A stretch of DNA of 64,000 nucleotides from Epiperipatus broadwayi (GCA_028023455.1 JAQFVV010006255.1:496001-560000); one strand, 5' to 3'; shown: positions 11,106 through 23,559, counted from the first letter of the stretch. Numbers and translations are program-made. Notes: a model not told the origin generated them from the sequence alone.

Positions 11106-13740
11106 AATTACTTAAAGCAAAGCAAGCTAATATCTATAATTATAAAACTCTTAGATAGATAAACCAATATCAATATAGAAACTCTATATTTATGAAATAT
11201 CTCAAGTTACTATAGATAAAATTATTAAATTAATGTATATCCTACTTCAAAATAATACAACATCGTATTCATATCCAAGATTCAGAATACAATATCCTAT
11301 ATAAAATAAATTTTAAAATTGAAAATATTATGTGTAAGTAAAAAAAAAATTTTAGCTCTGCAAAAAATTAATATAAAAATTAGATGTGAATTATTTAAGT
11401 CTCACACTTATCAAAATAAAATAATTAAAATTTTAATCATAGCTATTCAAAGTTTACTGAAACAAATTTGTTGTGGTTCTATGTTAAGGATGACAAATTT
11501 AATGGTCTTTTGCCATAATGAAGACATACTTGAGACTGCCAGGCAGTGTGGAATGTGTAAATATTTGGCAAACATATTCATTCATGCAGTATGAAGTCAA
11601 AGAGTACATTTTATTGCATCCAAACTATATTTAATTAACTTACAATGAATGAATTTGAATTTAGTCAAATAATGATGATAATAGGAAATAAATCTTAATA
11701 TATCTCTTATATCGTGTGTAAATATTTTTTATACATGATTAATGTATCACTAATTCCATTTGAGAATTATGGCTAAATAAGTACTTCTCCACTTGATCTC
11801 CATAAATAAACATATTTAATACATTATATTTTAGATTTCAAAATATATGTCTCTGTGTTTGTGTGATCAAATACATATTTACAAATTAGTATAATCTTCA
11901 TTAAGTAAGAAAAAATACAAAATCAAGTTTATTTTAAATGAATTTTATTCATAACTATATAAAATTAAAATATTTTATTATTTATTTTACATTTGAGAAA
12001 TGGATTTAATTAAACAAAATTTTATCCAGCTCCCATTTTCCTAAAAAATAAAATATTATAAGAAAATATCTTTTTTGTATGCATTTGTATGCAACAATGT
12101 AATATATTGGCATGAATATAAATTTATTTTATAAATCTAATAAATAAAATTATTTTTATTTTATTCTAAGCACATAATGGCTTAAACTAATAACTAAACT
12201 ATAATATATGATTCAGTTTGTTTTGCAAGTTTATTAAAGAAAATCTACTTCAGTATTTATTTCATAAAATAGTTAAGCACGTAATGCATAACTAAACATA
12301 TAAATAACAACTAGTTTCAACTATATATTATCTTCAAGAAATTTTAGATAATGATAGCATTTCTTTGATATAATCTATTATTTATTAGTGGTTTAAATTC
12401 TAAATATACTTTTATATACTCTACCGTAATACAATTAGGGTGCTTTCTCTAACAACGCTATACTTTTAAAGGCTGTAAATGAAAGACCACATATTATTTA
12501 TAACTTTTATCAACCAGAATAAATCCTATAAACTATCAAAACATAACATAATGTTTTAAAATTAATAAATATGATTACTAGATAAATATATTGTAATGTA
12601 TAAATAGTTCCATATGTAACTTTACTGGAAGGCGCCACTAGATAATAAGTCTATACTTCTTTCCAATAACCAATTGTAATTTAATATTGATAATTAATAT
12701 AAGAAAATACCAAAGAAATAAGTTAAATTTACTAGTAAAGTCACAATTACAAACAAATATTGGTAAGTTATGAATTACAAAATGAAACTATTCCAACTAA
12801 TAATAAATCTTAAAATAAAAGATCACTTGAGTTACATATGGACTCCTATTAATGTGGCATATCAATATTTTTTTATTTTATAAGTAATAAAAGAAAAAAA
12901 TGTATTATTAAACAAAATAATTTATTTAAAAAATAAAATAATAATGTCATTAATTAATACATCAAAATCAGACATTGCAAAAACAGAACAAACTATCATT
13001 GTGCCCTAGTATTACAGTAACCTATACCCTGAGGGACATAAAATTAAGCAATGGGTGATATACTTGTTATATATAAGCTTAACTATCTACTACACTATCC
13101 TAGGTAATGGCGTAAAAATAACTATTATAAAAACTTCATATATGAAATATTTAAATATTAATTCTTTAGTACTGCCATATTATTACCCATGCTTAACAAA
13201 GTATTCACTGCAAAAATATAATCATTATAAAATGAAGCCATAGGAATTTAGAACTGGAACCATTCAATAATATCACCCAATAATATCAATAATATCTCAG
13301 TTGTCAATAGTTACAGTATTTGTCAAATCCTATATGTGTGTATATATATATTATAACCAGTTGGATTACATAGCATACACTAATATAGTGTATGTGCATA
13401 TATATATATGTAAAATAAAGGAAAAGTAGAAATAAACACAGAATAAATTTTTGTAGATTTTTTTTATATTTGCTAAAATAAAATAATGATAAGCAAAGGG
13501 TTAAAAAAATAACTCTGATTAAAATAAAAATTGTTATATAATTTAAATTTTAAAAAAGGTCTGAATAAATATAAATATTGCATTATTATTAATTATTACT
13601 CTGATTTTGAAATTTAAAAACACCCTATTGTACTTTTGAAGTTTTAATTAATTAAACAAATTTTTTATCTATTAAAAATCCCTAAGTAAAAACATGTATA
13701 TAGGTTCCAAGGGATTAGAGAGATAAAAATAAAATTCTGT
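11106..13740. other. AT-rich non-coding DNA
   Basis: A 91-codon frame at 11319-11594 (+) has a non-random-looking C-terminal third (residues about 65-88) but no motif I recognise, no Kozak-like context and no visible splice sites. I do not call it a gene. The remainder is simple A/T-rich sequence with TATATA runs around 13.34-13.41 kb. Confidence 0.35.
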
Positions 13741-13749
13741 TTTTAATCA

Positions 13750-13815
13750 AGGTGTTGTTATAACACCTCAGATGATTTTATAAAAGGGGCTGGTTAAAAA
13801 TATCAGTCAGTCTGG
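13750..13815 (+). promoter_or_regulatory. Candidate RNA polymerase II core promoter (TATA box plus initiator)
   Basis: TATAAAAG at 13779-13786 sits exactly 30 bases upstream of the A of an initiator-type TCAGTC (A at 13809); an overlapping TCAGTC has its A at 13805. A 19-base imperfect palindrome, AGGTGTTGTTATAACACCT (13750-13768), lies just upstream and could be a regulator site. The TATA box is followed by GGGGC, unusual GC for this region. The spacing is textbook for metazoan core promoters. Chance TATA boxes are common in AT-rich DNA, so the weight rests on the combination. Confidence 0.45.
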
Positions 13816-14298
13816 GTAATGATTTTTGAAGAGAACAGGTCAGCTGCAGAGTTGGTTATAATATTTTGTTGCAGCTTGTTGAAGTTTGCAGCAGTTGGAT
13901 TTAGCTGACTATAGAGTTGGCAAAATAGTTACCATGAATTGATATAGCTGAAGGCAGAACAGTAGATTCAAAAGCTACTAATATTTCCTTCTCAGGAGTT
14001 TGAATTCACTTGGAGAAAATGACTCATTTTTGTGCTGTAATTCATAGCCTTAAACAGAGAGGATAGTTGCTTGTCTAAAATTTATTAAATCAAAACAGCT
14101 GCTTGCCTGGAATAATCCTAGACAGAAAAAAAAACTACAAATCAAGATTTTACAGGGATTGCATACTTTTACCTGATGATGAAAACAAACATGGATTATA
14201 TTTTTCTAATGGACCAAAAGAACCAGCTTGCTAAATAATTATATATATGCTGACTATCTAAAGGCAGAGAAGCCCAGATAAACATATATACAGCTGTG
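13809..14298 (+). other. Possible non-coding first exon downstream of the TATA/Inr
   Basis: From the proposed start at 13809 the sequence is distinctly less AT-rich for about 490 bases and ends at a strong splice-donor-like GTGAGT at 14299-14304. It contains only short open frames, the longest starting at about 13820 with some 30 codons, so it would be a 5' untranslated exon with short upstream frames. The CUB exon at 23.2 kb is on the same strand and could be downstream in the same gene. A retroelement leader is an alternative reading. Confidence 0.3.
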
Positions 14299-15796
14299 GT
14301 GAGTAGAGTTATATATAATAACCAAATTTTAAATAATTTCTTTAGTAAAATGAAATTTTAAAAGTAATGCGTGAATTTGTGCTTTTTATGTTTATTGTGG
14401 GTGTATAGTTGAGCAGGGCTGTGAGGATGCAGTGTGTTTATGGTGCTCCAAAGTATATGCTCGGTACTATTCAGACCTGGATGTTGAGCTCCTAGAGTAG
14501 TCCAGCAGTGTGTATATATAGGCCTCATGAATAGGCCTTGGTCTCATGAATAGACCAAATGAATATGCCCCTAAGACTCACAGAAGCTGAGCAGGGCTGG
14601 CTCAGTGCCCAATTTTTTATGGCTCCTACTCTTAGTTGGATGATCCCTCTAGGTACAAGAGAGGTAGTGCTTAAAAATGAGGTATTTTCTCATGACATCA
14701 TGGGGCATTGTGTACTTGGTCCATGCTTGGCTGGCCACTTATCATGGCATGAAGGGCTGTAACTCATGTATTCACTTTTCCTCTCTCACCTTACCTACTT
14801 TATTCAGCATTAACTAATCAATCAGAAAGACATTTTAAAATATATATTTTTTTTTAATTCTATAAAATGATTGTATTTTTCGTTTATTAAGAAAAAAAAG
14901 AGACATTTTATATTTAGAGACTTTGATAATTAATCAACAAGTAACTGTCAAACAAAAGTTGACTTTATTTAGTTTGAAAAAAAAAAAAGAACTTATAAAC
15001 TGAAATTAAATTTTAAATTGTATATTTTGTTTATACACACGTATATATGTGAAATTTATATGTTTTCCAAATGAATTAAATATAAAAAAATATATATTAT
15101 TGTAACAAGTTTAAATAGGTAAAAGTCAGTCTGCGTATATACACGCACACTCATATATGTAATATAGGGTAAATGAGCACAGACTTTCACACCACCCACC
15201 TCTCTCCACTCTATCTAATAACACTGATACACCTAAACACATATATGTAAAATTTTAATATTTTTTATTTTTATTAAATGTCAATTCATTTATTGAATAT
15301 TCATTATATATTATAAATTCCACATTTGTGTGCATATATATGTAAACCACAATAATAATTTGAATATATTTTATTATACTTTTTGTAAATTAATGTAACG
15401 ATTTAAATATTGAATAGTAATTATATAAATTGATGTAATAACTTGAATTTTGTAGTAATATTGTAAATTACAGTGTAATGACTTTTATTATTGGATACTT
15501 TTCAAAATCAGAACCCTTATAAGACCTTAATCATTTATTTTTATTGTTATTAATAAACTTATTTAATTGTTAAAATTGTATTCCATCATCTCTTGTTCAC
15601 ATACAGTAATAGAGCCCATGTTCTCTGGGCTAGATTTCGGACACGGATAAATGGGGATGTGTTTAGTGCTTTGGGCATCCAGAGATGATCAATCATCATC
15701 CTGGTTGGTGCAAAAGAGGATACTCTTTAAAGCCCATGCACTATTATATTTTATTTTAGTTCAGTCTTGTTAAAAATTTAAGTTTATAGTTGGCCA
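14299..15796. other. Mixed non-coding DNA with a less AT-rich patch
   Basis: At 14400-14770 there is a patch of moderate GC with small internal duplications (CTCATGAATAG twice near 14525-14555; GAGCAGGGCTG at about 14411 and 14589). Its 67-codon frame (14559-14762, +) shows no motif. At 15600-15740 another moderate-GC patch contains a short hairpin, AGCCCA/TGGGCT. These look like repeat fragments of unknown family. The rest is A/T-rich. Confidence 0.35.
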
Positions 15797-16890
15797 ATAC
15801 AAGTGGCCTGAGCATTGATGACGATCAGCATGTTTAATATCCCAGCATTATTGTTTAGATTTTCTGCTTTTGTATTCTAATGGATGGACACTAAGCTGGT
15901 GCATCCAAAAGTTATGTTTAAATAATTGCCCAAGCTGGCAAAGGCTCAGTAGTTAGCCTGGTCTAAAGAAGACCCATTTCCAATCCAGTCACAAGGTTGA
16001 CTGTTGATTTATATTTTTATTGTTCAAATCCAGCCACAAGATGGTCTGTTGATTTATATATTTTATTGTACTAATTTGTTTATTCCCATCAATGATGATG
16101 ATGGATGGTTATTTCTCTCTAGTATTTACTTATACTGATATTTACTTTATAATGCTGGTTGATAATAATTATGCTTTAGTTGCTCTTCTGAGTTAGCTTT
16201 TGATCTCTCAATGATCTCACACAGATTTTTGGATCTCATGTTCCCCTTAAATATATTTACTTATAGATACTTTTGTAAATTATTTGAAATATTGATGAAT
16301 TGGGAGTGATGATGTTGTTCCATCACCCCAGATCTATTCCACCTTACCCCCCTCATCTCATTACAAGTGACCTGAGAATTGATGATGATCGACATGTTTT
16401 AATGTCCCAACATTATTGTTTGATTCTTATGTATTCTGATGGATGGGCACTAAGCTGGTGCATCCAAGTTATGTTTAAATAATTGCCCAAGCTGGCAAAG
16501 GCTCAATAGTTAGCCTGGTATAAAGAAGACCCATTTTCTGATCCAGTCACAAGGTTGACTGTTGATTTTATTCTGATTTATTGTACTAATTTGTTTATTT
16601 CCATCAATGATGATGGTGGATGGTTATTTCTCTTAATATTTGAATTATACTTACTTTTACTTCATAATACTGGTTGATATTTGATGATTAATTATTATGG
16701 TTTTCAGAGATCTCCCAATGTTCTCAGAGATTCTTTAATCTCATGCCCTTATAAAATCTTATATTACTTATATCCTTAAATATCATACTTTTGTAAATTA
16801 ATTGATATTTCAGTTTAAATTGACTGGGAGTGATGATGGTTTTTTATCACCCCAGTTCAATTCAGCTTCCTACCACCCTATCCTGTTACA
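15797..16890. repeat. Two-copy tandem repeat, unit about 525-565 bp
   Basis: The segment starting AAGTGGCCTGAG at 15801 recurs as AAGTGACCTGAG at 16365, an offset of 564 bases. The two copies stay aligned to about 16360 and 16890 respectively. Shared landmarks include GGTGCATCCAA, GCCCAAGCTGGCAAAGGCTC, AATCCAGTCACAAGGTTGAC, CATCAATGATGATG and a terminal GGGAGTGATGATG. Copy 1 also carries an internal ~55-bp duplication (AATCCAGTCACAAGGT at about 15979 and its variant at about 16027). No protein is encoded. It may be a satellite-like dispersed unit or two tandem inserts of one element. Confidence 0.8.
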
Positions 16891-19800
16891 ATATATATAT
16901 ATATTACTATTTAAACAATCAGTATTTAAAATTATAAATATCATTAAATAATACAGATTATATATTTAATAATCTGTATTGAAATGTGATGTCTACAAAA
17001 TAAAATAAACTATCATTTATTACATTTGTATTATTTTTGAACATTATATTTAAAATGTTTTGAAAACATTACTTGCATATGGCTCTGATAATTATGCACA
17101 TAGAGATCAATCCAATATTTAAAAATTGATAATTTATAAATAATTAATATTAGCATAATATTTATGTAAAAAAATTATTATAAATTAAATTAAATATTTA
17201 ATAGAGACATACAAACTATTTTATCATTTTAACTCATTTACCAGTAAATAAACTTAAATGACTTTCCACAAATTTATAAATATAGCAGATGATATCTTGT
17301 TATAGTGCTTTATTTGAAACGTAAAAGATAAGCCTAAACAAAGATTTAGAAAAAAATCATGATTTTGCAGCAGTTGATGATTATTGGGTAATTCTATTTA
17401 TTACAAATGAAAACATAAAAGAAGTAAAATATCTATATGAATCTTAGTTTCCAAATTATCAGGATAAAAACTATTTGTTTATAAGTTCATTTTGAGAGTT
17501 TAAAATCCAATGTTTTCCTTTTTAAATTCAGTAGCCAATGATTTCATTCATGTGATCAAAATAGTTTTCTTGATAAATCATTCTTGATTACTTGACATTA
17601 GAACAGTAAATAAATCTACAGTCAATTTTAAAATTATTTAAAACTAATTGTCAATTCTTTAAAATTAATATTTTTAAATTAAACACTTGAATTTCTTTTT
17701 TATCATTTAATTAATAATAACAATTCAATATTTTAACATATTAATAATGTCAGACTTTTCAATTAATAAAATTTCTTTGTATATATTTACTTAATTTATA
17801 GAACAATGAAATATATGCCAAAAAATACTATTTCAATATAGAAAATTCAAGACAATCAAATTTAATAACTATCATTCATGCATACATATGAATATAAATC
17901 AAAATGTAAGTGCATTTACAGAGAAACATAAATGCGTCAAATAATAATAATAATAACCAATGTACCTTTATGGTTTTCATCTTTCCTGGGAGAGAGAAAT
18001 CTAAAATAAATCTTTTTTAAAATAAATATTAAACATATATATAAAGAAAAAATTAAAATAATAAAGTAAAGCCTTTTTTTTCCATGTTGACCTTCACTAA
18101 TGTTGATGTTAAATTTTAGATTTATTTTTTATTAAATGACTGCCCATTAGCAAGTCTATTTTAAATCAATCTATTGATAAAAAGTTCATAGAATAAAAAT
18201 AGGAACTATTCACATGATTAATAATTAACAATTGAGATTTAACTATATCACTGCAGTTCTAATTATTGGTGATTGTCATTTCTAACATAGTAATTGCTAT
18301 CTAAACATATATTATTATTGGCAATAAATATTACAGATGTGACCATGTTTGCTCAGATTTAAAATGAAATACTTAATGTGTTGTTATATGGTGCAACACA
18401 GGATAGTTAAAATGAATAAATGTTACTATATGCCATGTTTGTCAGTACATACAATACTTTTATGAAACAATTAGGATTATAGAATATGAATTAAAATAAA
18501 AACTAGTTTACATAATGAAGAGGCAGTTAAATTTATTGCCATCAAATGTAGAGATATATCAAATATGGTAAACTATTTTAATAAATGTTAATAGTAATAA
18601 TAATAAGTCAGATGTCACATGACTTATATATAGCTTGCAATTACCAATATGTAAACTGAAGAGCATGCTAATGCTCTAAACAAGCTTTTATATATATATT
18701 ATAATAAATGCTACTACAAGAGAAGGCATTCAAATCATCTTTATCTTAGATTGTCCCCATCCCCAGACCAGTTATAAATGTTATAAATGTAGCTAGAATT
18801 TTACATATTCATCCAATGCTAACTATTAATAAATATTTATATTTAGTTTGTCAGGTAATGAACTAAAAATAAAAAAATTTCAACCACAATTTTGATTGTT
18901 TTATTTAATTTGAAAAAAAAAGCATGGACCTCAATAAATTGATTAATTCAATCACTATTTAAAAAATAGGGATTAAAATATTTAATTTATGGACACTTAA
19001 ATTTTTATTTTAAGTTAAATATAACAATCAGAATTTCTGTTGGAAAAAATATTATTTTTGATTGTTAGTGTATTACTTATCAGTTTAAATAAAAGTTTTT
19101 TTATGTAAATTTTTTTGCATATATTTTTATTTTTTAATATTTGGATATTTTGTAATAAACTTTTTGTAACAATTCATATTCAAAATTGAAACAAAATCTA
19201 AATCAATGTCACCATATTTTTAGTATTTGAAATGAATTTCACACACATTGAAAATCTTTTATGATGGCAACATTTTTAGTTAAACAATCAAGAAAAATTA
19301 GGATTTCAACCTTCATTTCTTTTTCTATGTTAATTAACTACAAATACTTTTTAATGAATTAGTAATGAAATTTAATGAAAACATTTTTAAATATACTGTC
19401 ATCTATTATGCCTCACTAAAAATTTATGGAATTGATATCAATGACATTTGAAATTTAGCACACTAGACAATCAACTGACAACCCTGAAATATGATATTCT
19501 CATATTGCATTGTCATTAATAACTAACACATATATTTTTTAATCTATTTGATAGAAGTATGTTAAATGTCAAGTAATCAAATAAACAAACAAACAGAATT
19601 TCTAAGCTAAATAAAAGCATTTAACCAAAAAAAGTTATTTTTATCAAACTTTTAAAAATAAATTCATGTGATTTCAACATTATCAAAAATTTATGATAAT
19701 ATGGGCAGATAGACTTTAAATTTAGTTAAGCAAAATGTTCAACAACTAAAGTATTCATTGTCTAGAAATAAAATATTCATATGTTTTTAATTGTGGTTTT

Positions 19801-20339
19801 ATTTAGTCCATGCATTTTTGATATCAAAAATTATATTAAATTCTATTCCTTTTTTGTTAATTGTTTGATTTGAAGACATAAATGAAATTCTAACACTATA
19901 GGCAGCAGAAAAAAAATTTCTTCATGAATTTTTGTAATAATGTTTACAAATTTGAAAATGTTTAAATTAAAATAAGCTAATTTTATAATTTTCCAATTGT
20001 TTATTTTATAAATAGATTACATTTTAAAAAAAAAAAAAAATTTAGCATAATATCATGATTTGATGGAATAAGTAATATATATATAATTGATACCTTTTTC
20101 AAATTTTAATATATAAGTATAAATTGTATATATATATTTATTCAATCAGAAAAAAGTTAGGTCCCAATTTTATTTATTTTTTACTCAATTTGAATTTATT
20201 GAATATAATTTTACTAAGATTAAATGCTAAAAATTAAAAAAGACTAAGTAAAATATTATTAATTATTATTATTAATAATTCTTAAATATAATTTAAATTT
20301 GTTCATAATTATAAAAAGAATTTGCTTGACATACAATGT
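16891..20339. other. AT-rich non-coding DNA with a fragment of the hammerhead repeat family
   Basis: Mostly A/T-rich sequence. A hairpin around 16950-16981 has arms AATACAGATTAT/AATAATCTGTATT. Between 18605 and 18775 the outer motif AAGTCAGATGTCACATGA, AAACAAGCTTTT and CCCCATCCCCAGACCAGTT occur in the same order as in the element at 61.1-61.5 kb, but the ribozyme core itself is missing. This is a truncated member of that family. Confidence 0.45.
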
Positions 20340-20535
20340 ATTTATTTAATTCAAGCTCCCTACCACTATCCACTCCATCCTATACAACCAATACATATGG
20401 CCATATACATATGAAAAAGATAAATGATCTCCAATATATGTATTTTGTCCTGAACTAGCACTCATCAGTTGGTCCAGACCATCATCTCCCAAACACATAA
20501 CAAATAGGTCTAGTGCATCTCACAAACTAAAAATT
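20340..20535 (-). repeat. Truncated copy of dispersed repeat family B
   Basis: GATAAATGATCTCCAATATA and the following CACTCATCAGTTGGTCCAGA are shared with the repeats at 22758-23152 and 27768-28022. The copy begins at ACAACCAATACATATG and lacks the far 3' portion. Its sisters carry a B-box-like GAGTTCAAATCC, so the family may be SINE-derived. Strand is given relative to that B box. Confidence 0.6.
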
Positions 20536-20544
20536 TAGACGTAA

Positions 20545-20685
20545 AATATTACTCATTCCCCCCAACATTATATTTTTTCACCATAGCTATCTCTTAATCA
20601 TGCTGTTTGAAATTCAGATTTTTTTTATTCACAAGGTAGCATTGCTGAAAAAATATACTGGTGGTGGTGGGGGATAACATTTTCT
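20545..20685. mobile_element. Small MITE with imperfect terminal inverted repeats
   Basis: Left end TTCCCCCCAACATTATATTT (from about 20555) pairs with the inverse of the right end around 20632-20680 (TTGCTGAAAAAATATACTGG, then GTGGTGGTGGGGG). It shares the internal CTGTTTGA and GCATTGCTGAAA motifs with the better-preserved copy at 26149-26322. No coding sequence. Confidence 0.55.
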
Positions 20686-21524
20686 ATTGTTTATATATAT
20701 GAATGTATGTATTTGTCTCTACAAAATTATTCATTAAAAATATTTTTAAAATGCATACTTTTATTATTTTTAAACTGAAAATGTTGTTTGTATCAAATAA
20801 GAGATAAATTCTTTCTCCAATTATTCTGTTTTAAAATATACTTTATCTAGAAAACTGAAAAAGGATAATATTACAACAAAAGTTAATTTGTGTGTTGCAT
20901 TGCAATATACTGTAGTATAATCAGTAATCTCAGTGTAAAGCTAGTTTAGAAAATATGTTAGCAATATTCCACAGTCTGATCATATAATCTAACTTAAAGA
21001 ATAGTCTTGTAAAACAATGACTTTGTCTTAAATGAGAATATTAAGAGATGAGATGCAGAAAGCTAGAATAACAATCACTTAAATGCATGTTGAATAACAT
21101 AAGAAATTGTAGACAAGATACTAAAATTCAACAGGTTTGTGTATTTTTTATACAATCTATATACTTTTAATATACAACAACCAAAGATTTATATATATAT
21201 ATGTAATTATAAGTAATCACAGTTATGAATATATGTAATATTTGAGATTATAATTTAATAATAAACCTTGTTATAATGATTGTTATGTCCTCTAGTTTCA
21301 GTATTTGATAATATATATAATTACAAAATGAGGTGTATTTTATTAACTTCTCTTTGATTCTAAGGAAGGTTGTCATAAAAAACTTCAAACAGAGGAGTGA
21401 GTTTAAATTAGTATCTCTCTATATATAATTTTTAAGCTGATTGATTTTTTAGTTATTAAAGTAGAGAATTTCTCATTTTAAAATTTTCTAAACAAATATT
21501 TAAACAATAAATATGCATTAAAAC
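20686..21524. other. AT-rich non-coding DNA, nothing recognised
   Basis: A/T-rich sequence with TATATA runs. A diverged pair of similar segments flanks the next element: AAGGTTGTCATAAAAAACTT at 21364 and AAGATTGTCGTGAACAACTT at 22205. This suggests a larger duplicated unit around it. Confidence 0.4.
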
Positions 21525-21975
21525 AGCAAAAATCTCCATACAGTAGTGCCACTCAGTGCAAGCCAGAATAATCAATGGATGTCAGAAGGCTTGTGCATAA
21601 AATCCCTATCTAATGCCTACTCATTGAATATCCCCAGACTAGTTTCTGGCTTGTGGCCTTCATCAGTGAGGAGCCTTGGATCTGAGAGCACTGCACCTAA
21701 ATCTTAAGATCTAATGCAACACTCCAGCAGCCACCTTTTATCTCTACTTAACTACAAAACTATGAGAATAAAATTGAAAACACAATAATATTTTCAATCT
21801 AAACTCATTAGCTTCTATAGTCATATAGGTCTGAACTCAGTTCAGTATCCATACATTTTGTATTGGGTGAGTAGGCACTAGATAGGGATTTTATGTGCAA
21901 GCCTTCTGGCATCCATTGTTTAATCTGGCTTGCACTGAGTGGCACTACTGTGTAGAGAGTTTTGCCTGCTTTAAT
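21525..21975. repeat. Foldback repeat carrying a hammerhead-like motif
   Basis: The left arm (about 21530-21625, with CAGTAGTGCCACTCAGTGCA and ATAAAATCCCTATCTA) recurs inverted at about 21865-21970. The loop contains CTGAACTCAGTTCAG, a palindrome also present as CTGAACTAAGTTCAG in the element at 61.1-61.5 kb, which ties the two together. The hammerhead-like segment is in the inner part of the left arm. An 80-codon minus frame over the right arm (21808-22050) is incidental. Confidence 0.7.
21632..21671 (-). ncRNA. Hammerhead ribozyme-like motif, probably weakened
   Basis: On the minus strand: stem I CCUCA, core CUGAUGA, stem II GGC-CACAA-GCC flanked by an A-A mismatch instead of the usual closing G-C, then GAAAC, a minimal stem III AC-UA-GU, cleavage-site C, and stem I 3' strand UGGGG. 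Stem I pairs over five positions. The core residues are intact, but the A-A at the stem II junction would be expected to reduce activity. Same fold and element family as 3199-3239. Confidence 0.6.
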
Positions 21976-22079
21976 AACAGTTGTGAGCAAGCATAAGAAA
22001 TGGTGATCATGTGATGTTTGGTGATTTAATAAATATGCAATTATAAGCAATCATACATAGTTGCAAATAGACCTGTAAT

Positions 22080-22757
22080 CTTCAACATTAATATTTTATA
22101 GTAACTATTATTATAGTAAATGATATATCCTCTACCTTTAACATTCAACAATTTGTATAATAAAAAAATGGGCTGCCCTTTATCAAGTTCTCTTTGGTTC
22201 TAAAGAAGATTGTCGTGAACAACTTTAGCTATAGGTATGAATTTTTGTCAGTATAAATTTATTTTGTAAAATATTTTTTAAAGTAATTGATTTTTTAGTT
22301 AACAAAATAAATTACTGTTATCATTCTTTAATTAAACATCTTATTAAATGCCAAAGTTAGAGGTCATGTCAATTACTATAACAATATATATCACTGAATT
22401 GAATATTCAAACCTAATCAATTTTATAGACAACTATATATTTTAATCGTATATTTATTTTCATCTAATCGACTTTCAAAGACAACATAATGATTTTAAAA
22501 GGAATAACCATCAAGTGAAATACATATATATGAATTAGAAATATTAGTTATGGGCAGTCTTCTATATAACCTTAGGCTGATAATAGATATCAGGCTATTT
22601 ACTCTAATAAAATGTATTTATATGATATTATTATTATTAATAATAAAATTTAATAGAATAAAATTATGTAATCACGATAAATGTCATTATATTAAACATT
22701 TAATAAAAATTAAATACGTAAATATTACATTGTCTATACTAAACTTAATGTAATTAG
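22080..22757. other. AT-rich non-coding DNA, nothing recognised
   Basis: A/T-rich sequence. The 67-codon frame at 22550-22753 (+) is isoleucine/leucine-rich without a motif. Confidence 0.35.
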
Positions 22758-23152
22758 GAAGGAATTTGAACTCAGACTTTCAAGATTCTTAAGCTATTCA
22801 TTCCATTTTATACAATCAATACACATCAGCACTCATCAGTTGATACAAATCATCTTACACACACATATATATATATAATCAGTGCTCATTTTATATTAAG
22901 ACTTCAATTGCTGAAGATTTGGAGGGTGGAGAAGATTAAAGCCTGTCCATTAAAGTTTGAAGATTTTCTATCCCTTAGTATAAACTGGGCACTGATTATA
23001 TATATATATGTGCCAGATGATGATCTGGACCAATTGATGAGTGCTGGTTCAGCACAAAATATGTATATTGGAGATCATTTATCTTTTCTGATGTAAGTAG
23101 TCATATGTATTGGTTGTATAAGATGTAATGAAGTCTGAGTTCAAATCCTTTT
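22758..23152. repeat. Head-to-head pair of family B repeats (palindrome)
   Basis: The left copy begins AGGAATTTGAACTCAGACTT and the right copy ends with its inverse (AGTCTGAGTTCAAATCC, about 23135-23151). The arms also share ATATATATATAATCAGTGC near the centre (about 22905). The left arm lacks roughly 70 bases that the right arm keeps (the part with TATTGGAGATCATTTATC). GAGTTCAAATCC resembles a pol III B box, suggesting a tRNA-derived SINE, but the A box is not clear. The 62-codon frame 22908-23096 is incidental. Confidence 0.65.
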
Positions 23153-23214
23153 AATTATATTATTATTGTAAAACAGTTCATATTAATCTACTGTTTGTTT
23201 ACTTTTTTTTTCAG

Positions 23215-23413
23215 TTACTCTCCCAACTCTGCCAGTTCCTAACTGCAATAAAACTCTTCTTCTAAGTAATAATCATAATCCAGCAGAAATTACTAGCCCT
23301 TTTTATCCTAATTCTTATCCTAATTCAAAAAAGTGTGTAATCACTATTCTAGCCCCCAGCAACACTAGCATTGTAATACAATTTGGTGCTTTTATACTTG
23401 AAGATCATGACAG
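23215..23413 (+). CDS. Exon encoding the N-terminal half of a CUB domain
   Basis: This is the one convincing host exon. It is bounded by a T-rich acceptor ending TTTTTTTTTCAG (AG at 23213-23214) and a donor CAG|GTAAGAG (GT at 23414). Two bases complete an incoming codon, then 65 codons stay open while the other two frames hit stops. The last two bases, AG, start the next codon. The product contains PNCNKTLLL, then ITSPFYPNSYPN, KKCVITILAP, IVIQFGAFILEDHD. This matches the CUB pattern of a first cysteine, SPxYPxxYP, second cysteine with alternating hydrophobics, then FxxFxLE. CUB modules form extracellular beta-sandwiches in secreted or membrane animal proteins. The second half (third and fourth cysteines) must lie in another exon; I find none nearby. 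The parent protein cannot be named. Confidence 0.88.
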
Positions 23414-23559
23414 GTAAGAGTTTCTGTATCAAAGTAATAGAAAATCAATACACTGATATGCTCAATATTAAAACAAATTAATATAGCAATTTTTAACAAC
23501 TCTTACTATGTTTAGCAATGTTAATATAGTTAATGTCAAATAGCAGTTGTAATTTATTA

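Noticed and set aside
11319-11594. 91-codon plus-strand frame
   Set aside because: AT-driven composition over most of its length, no motif, no splice or promoter context.
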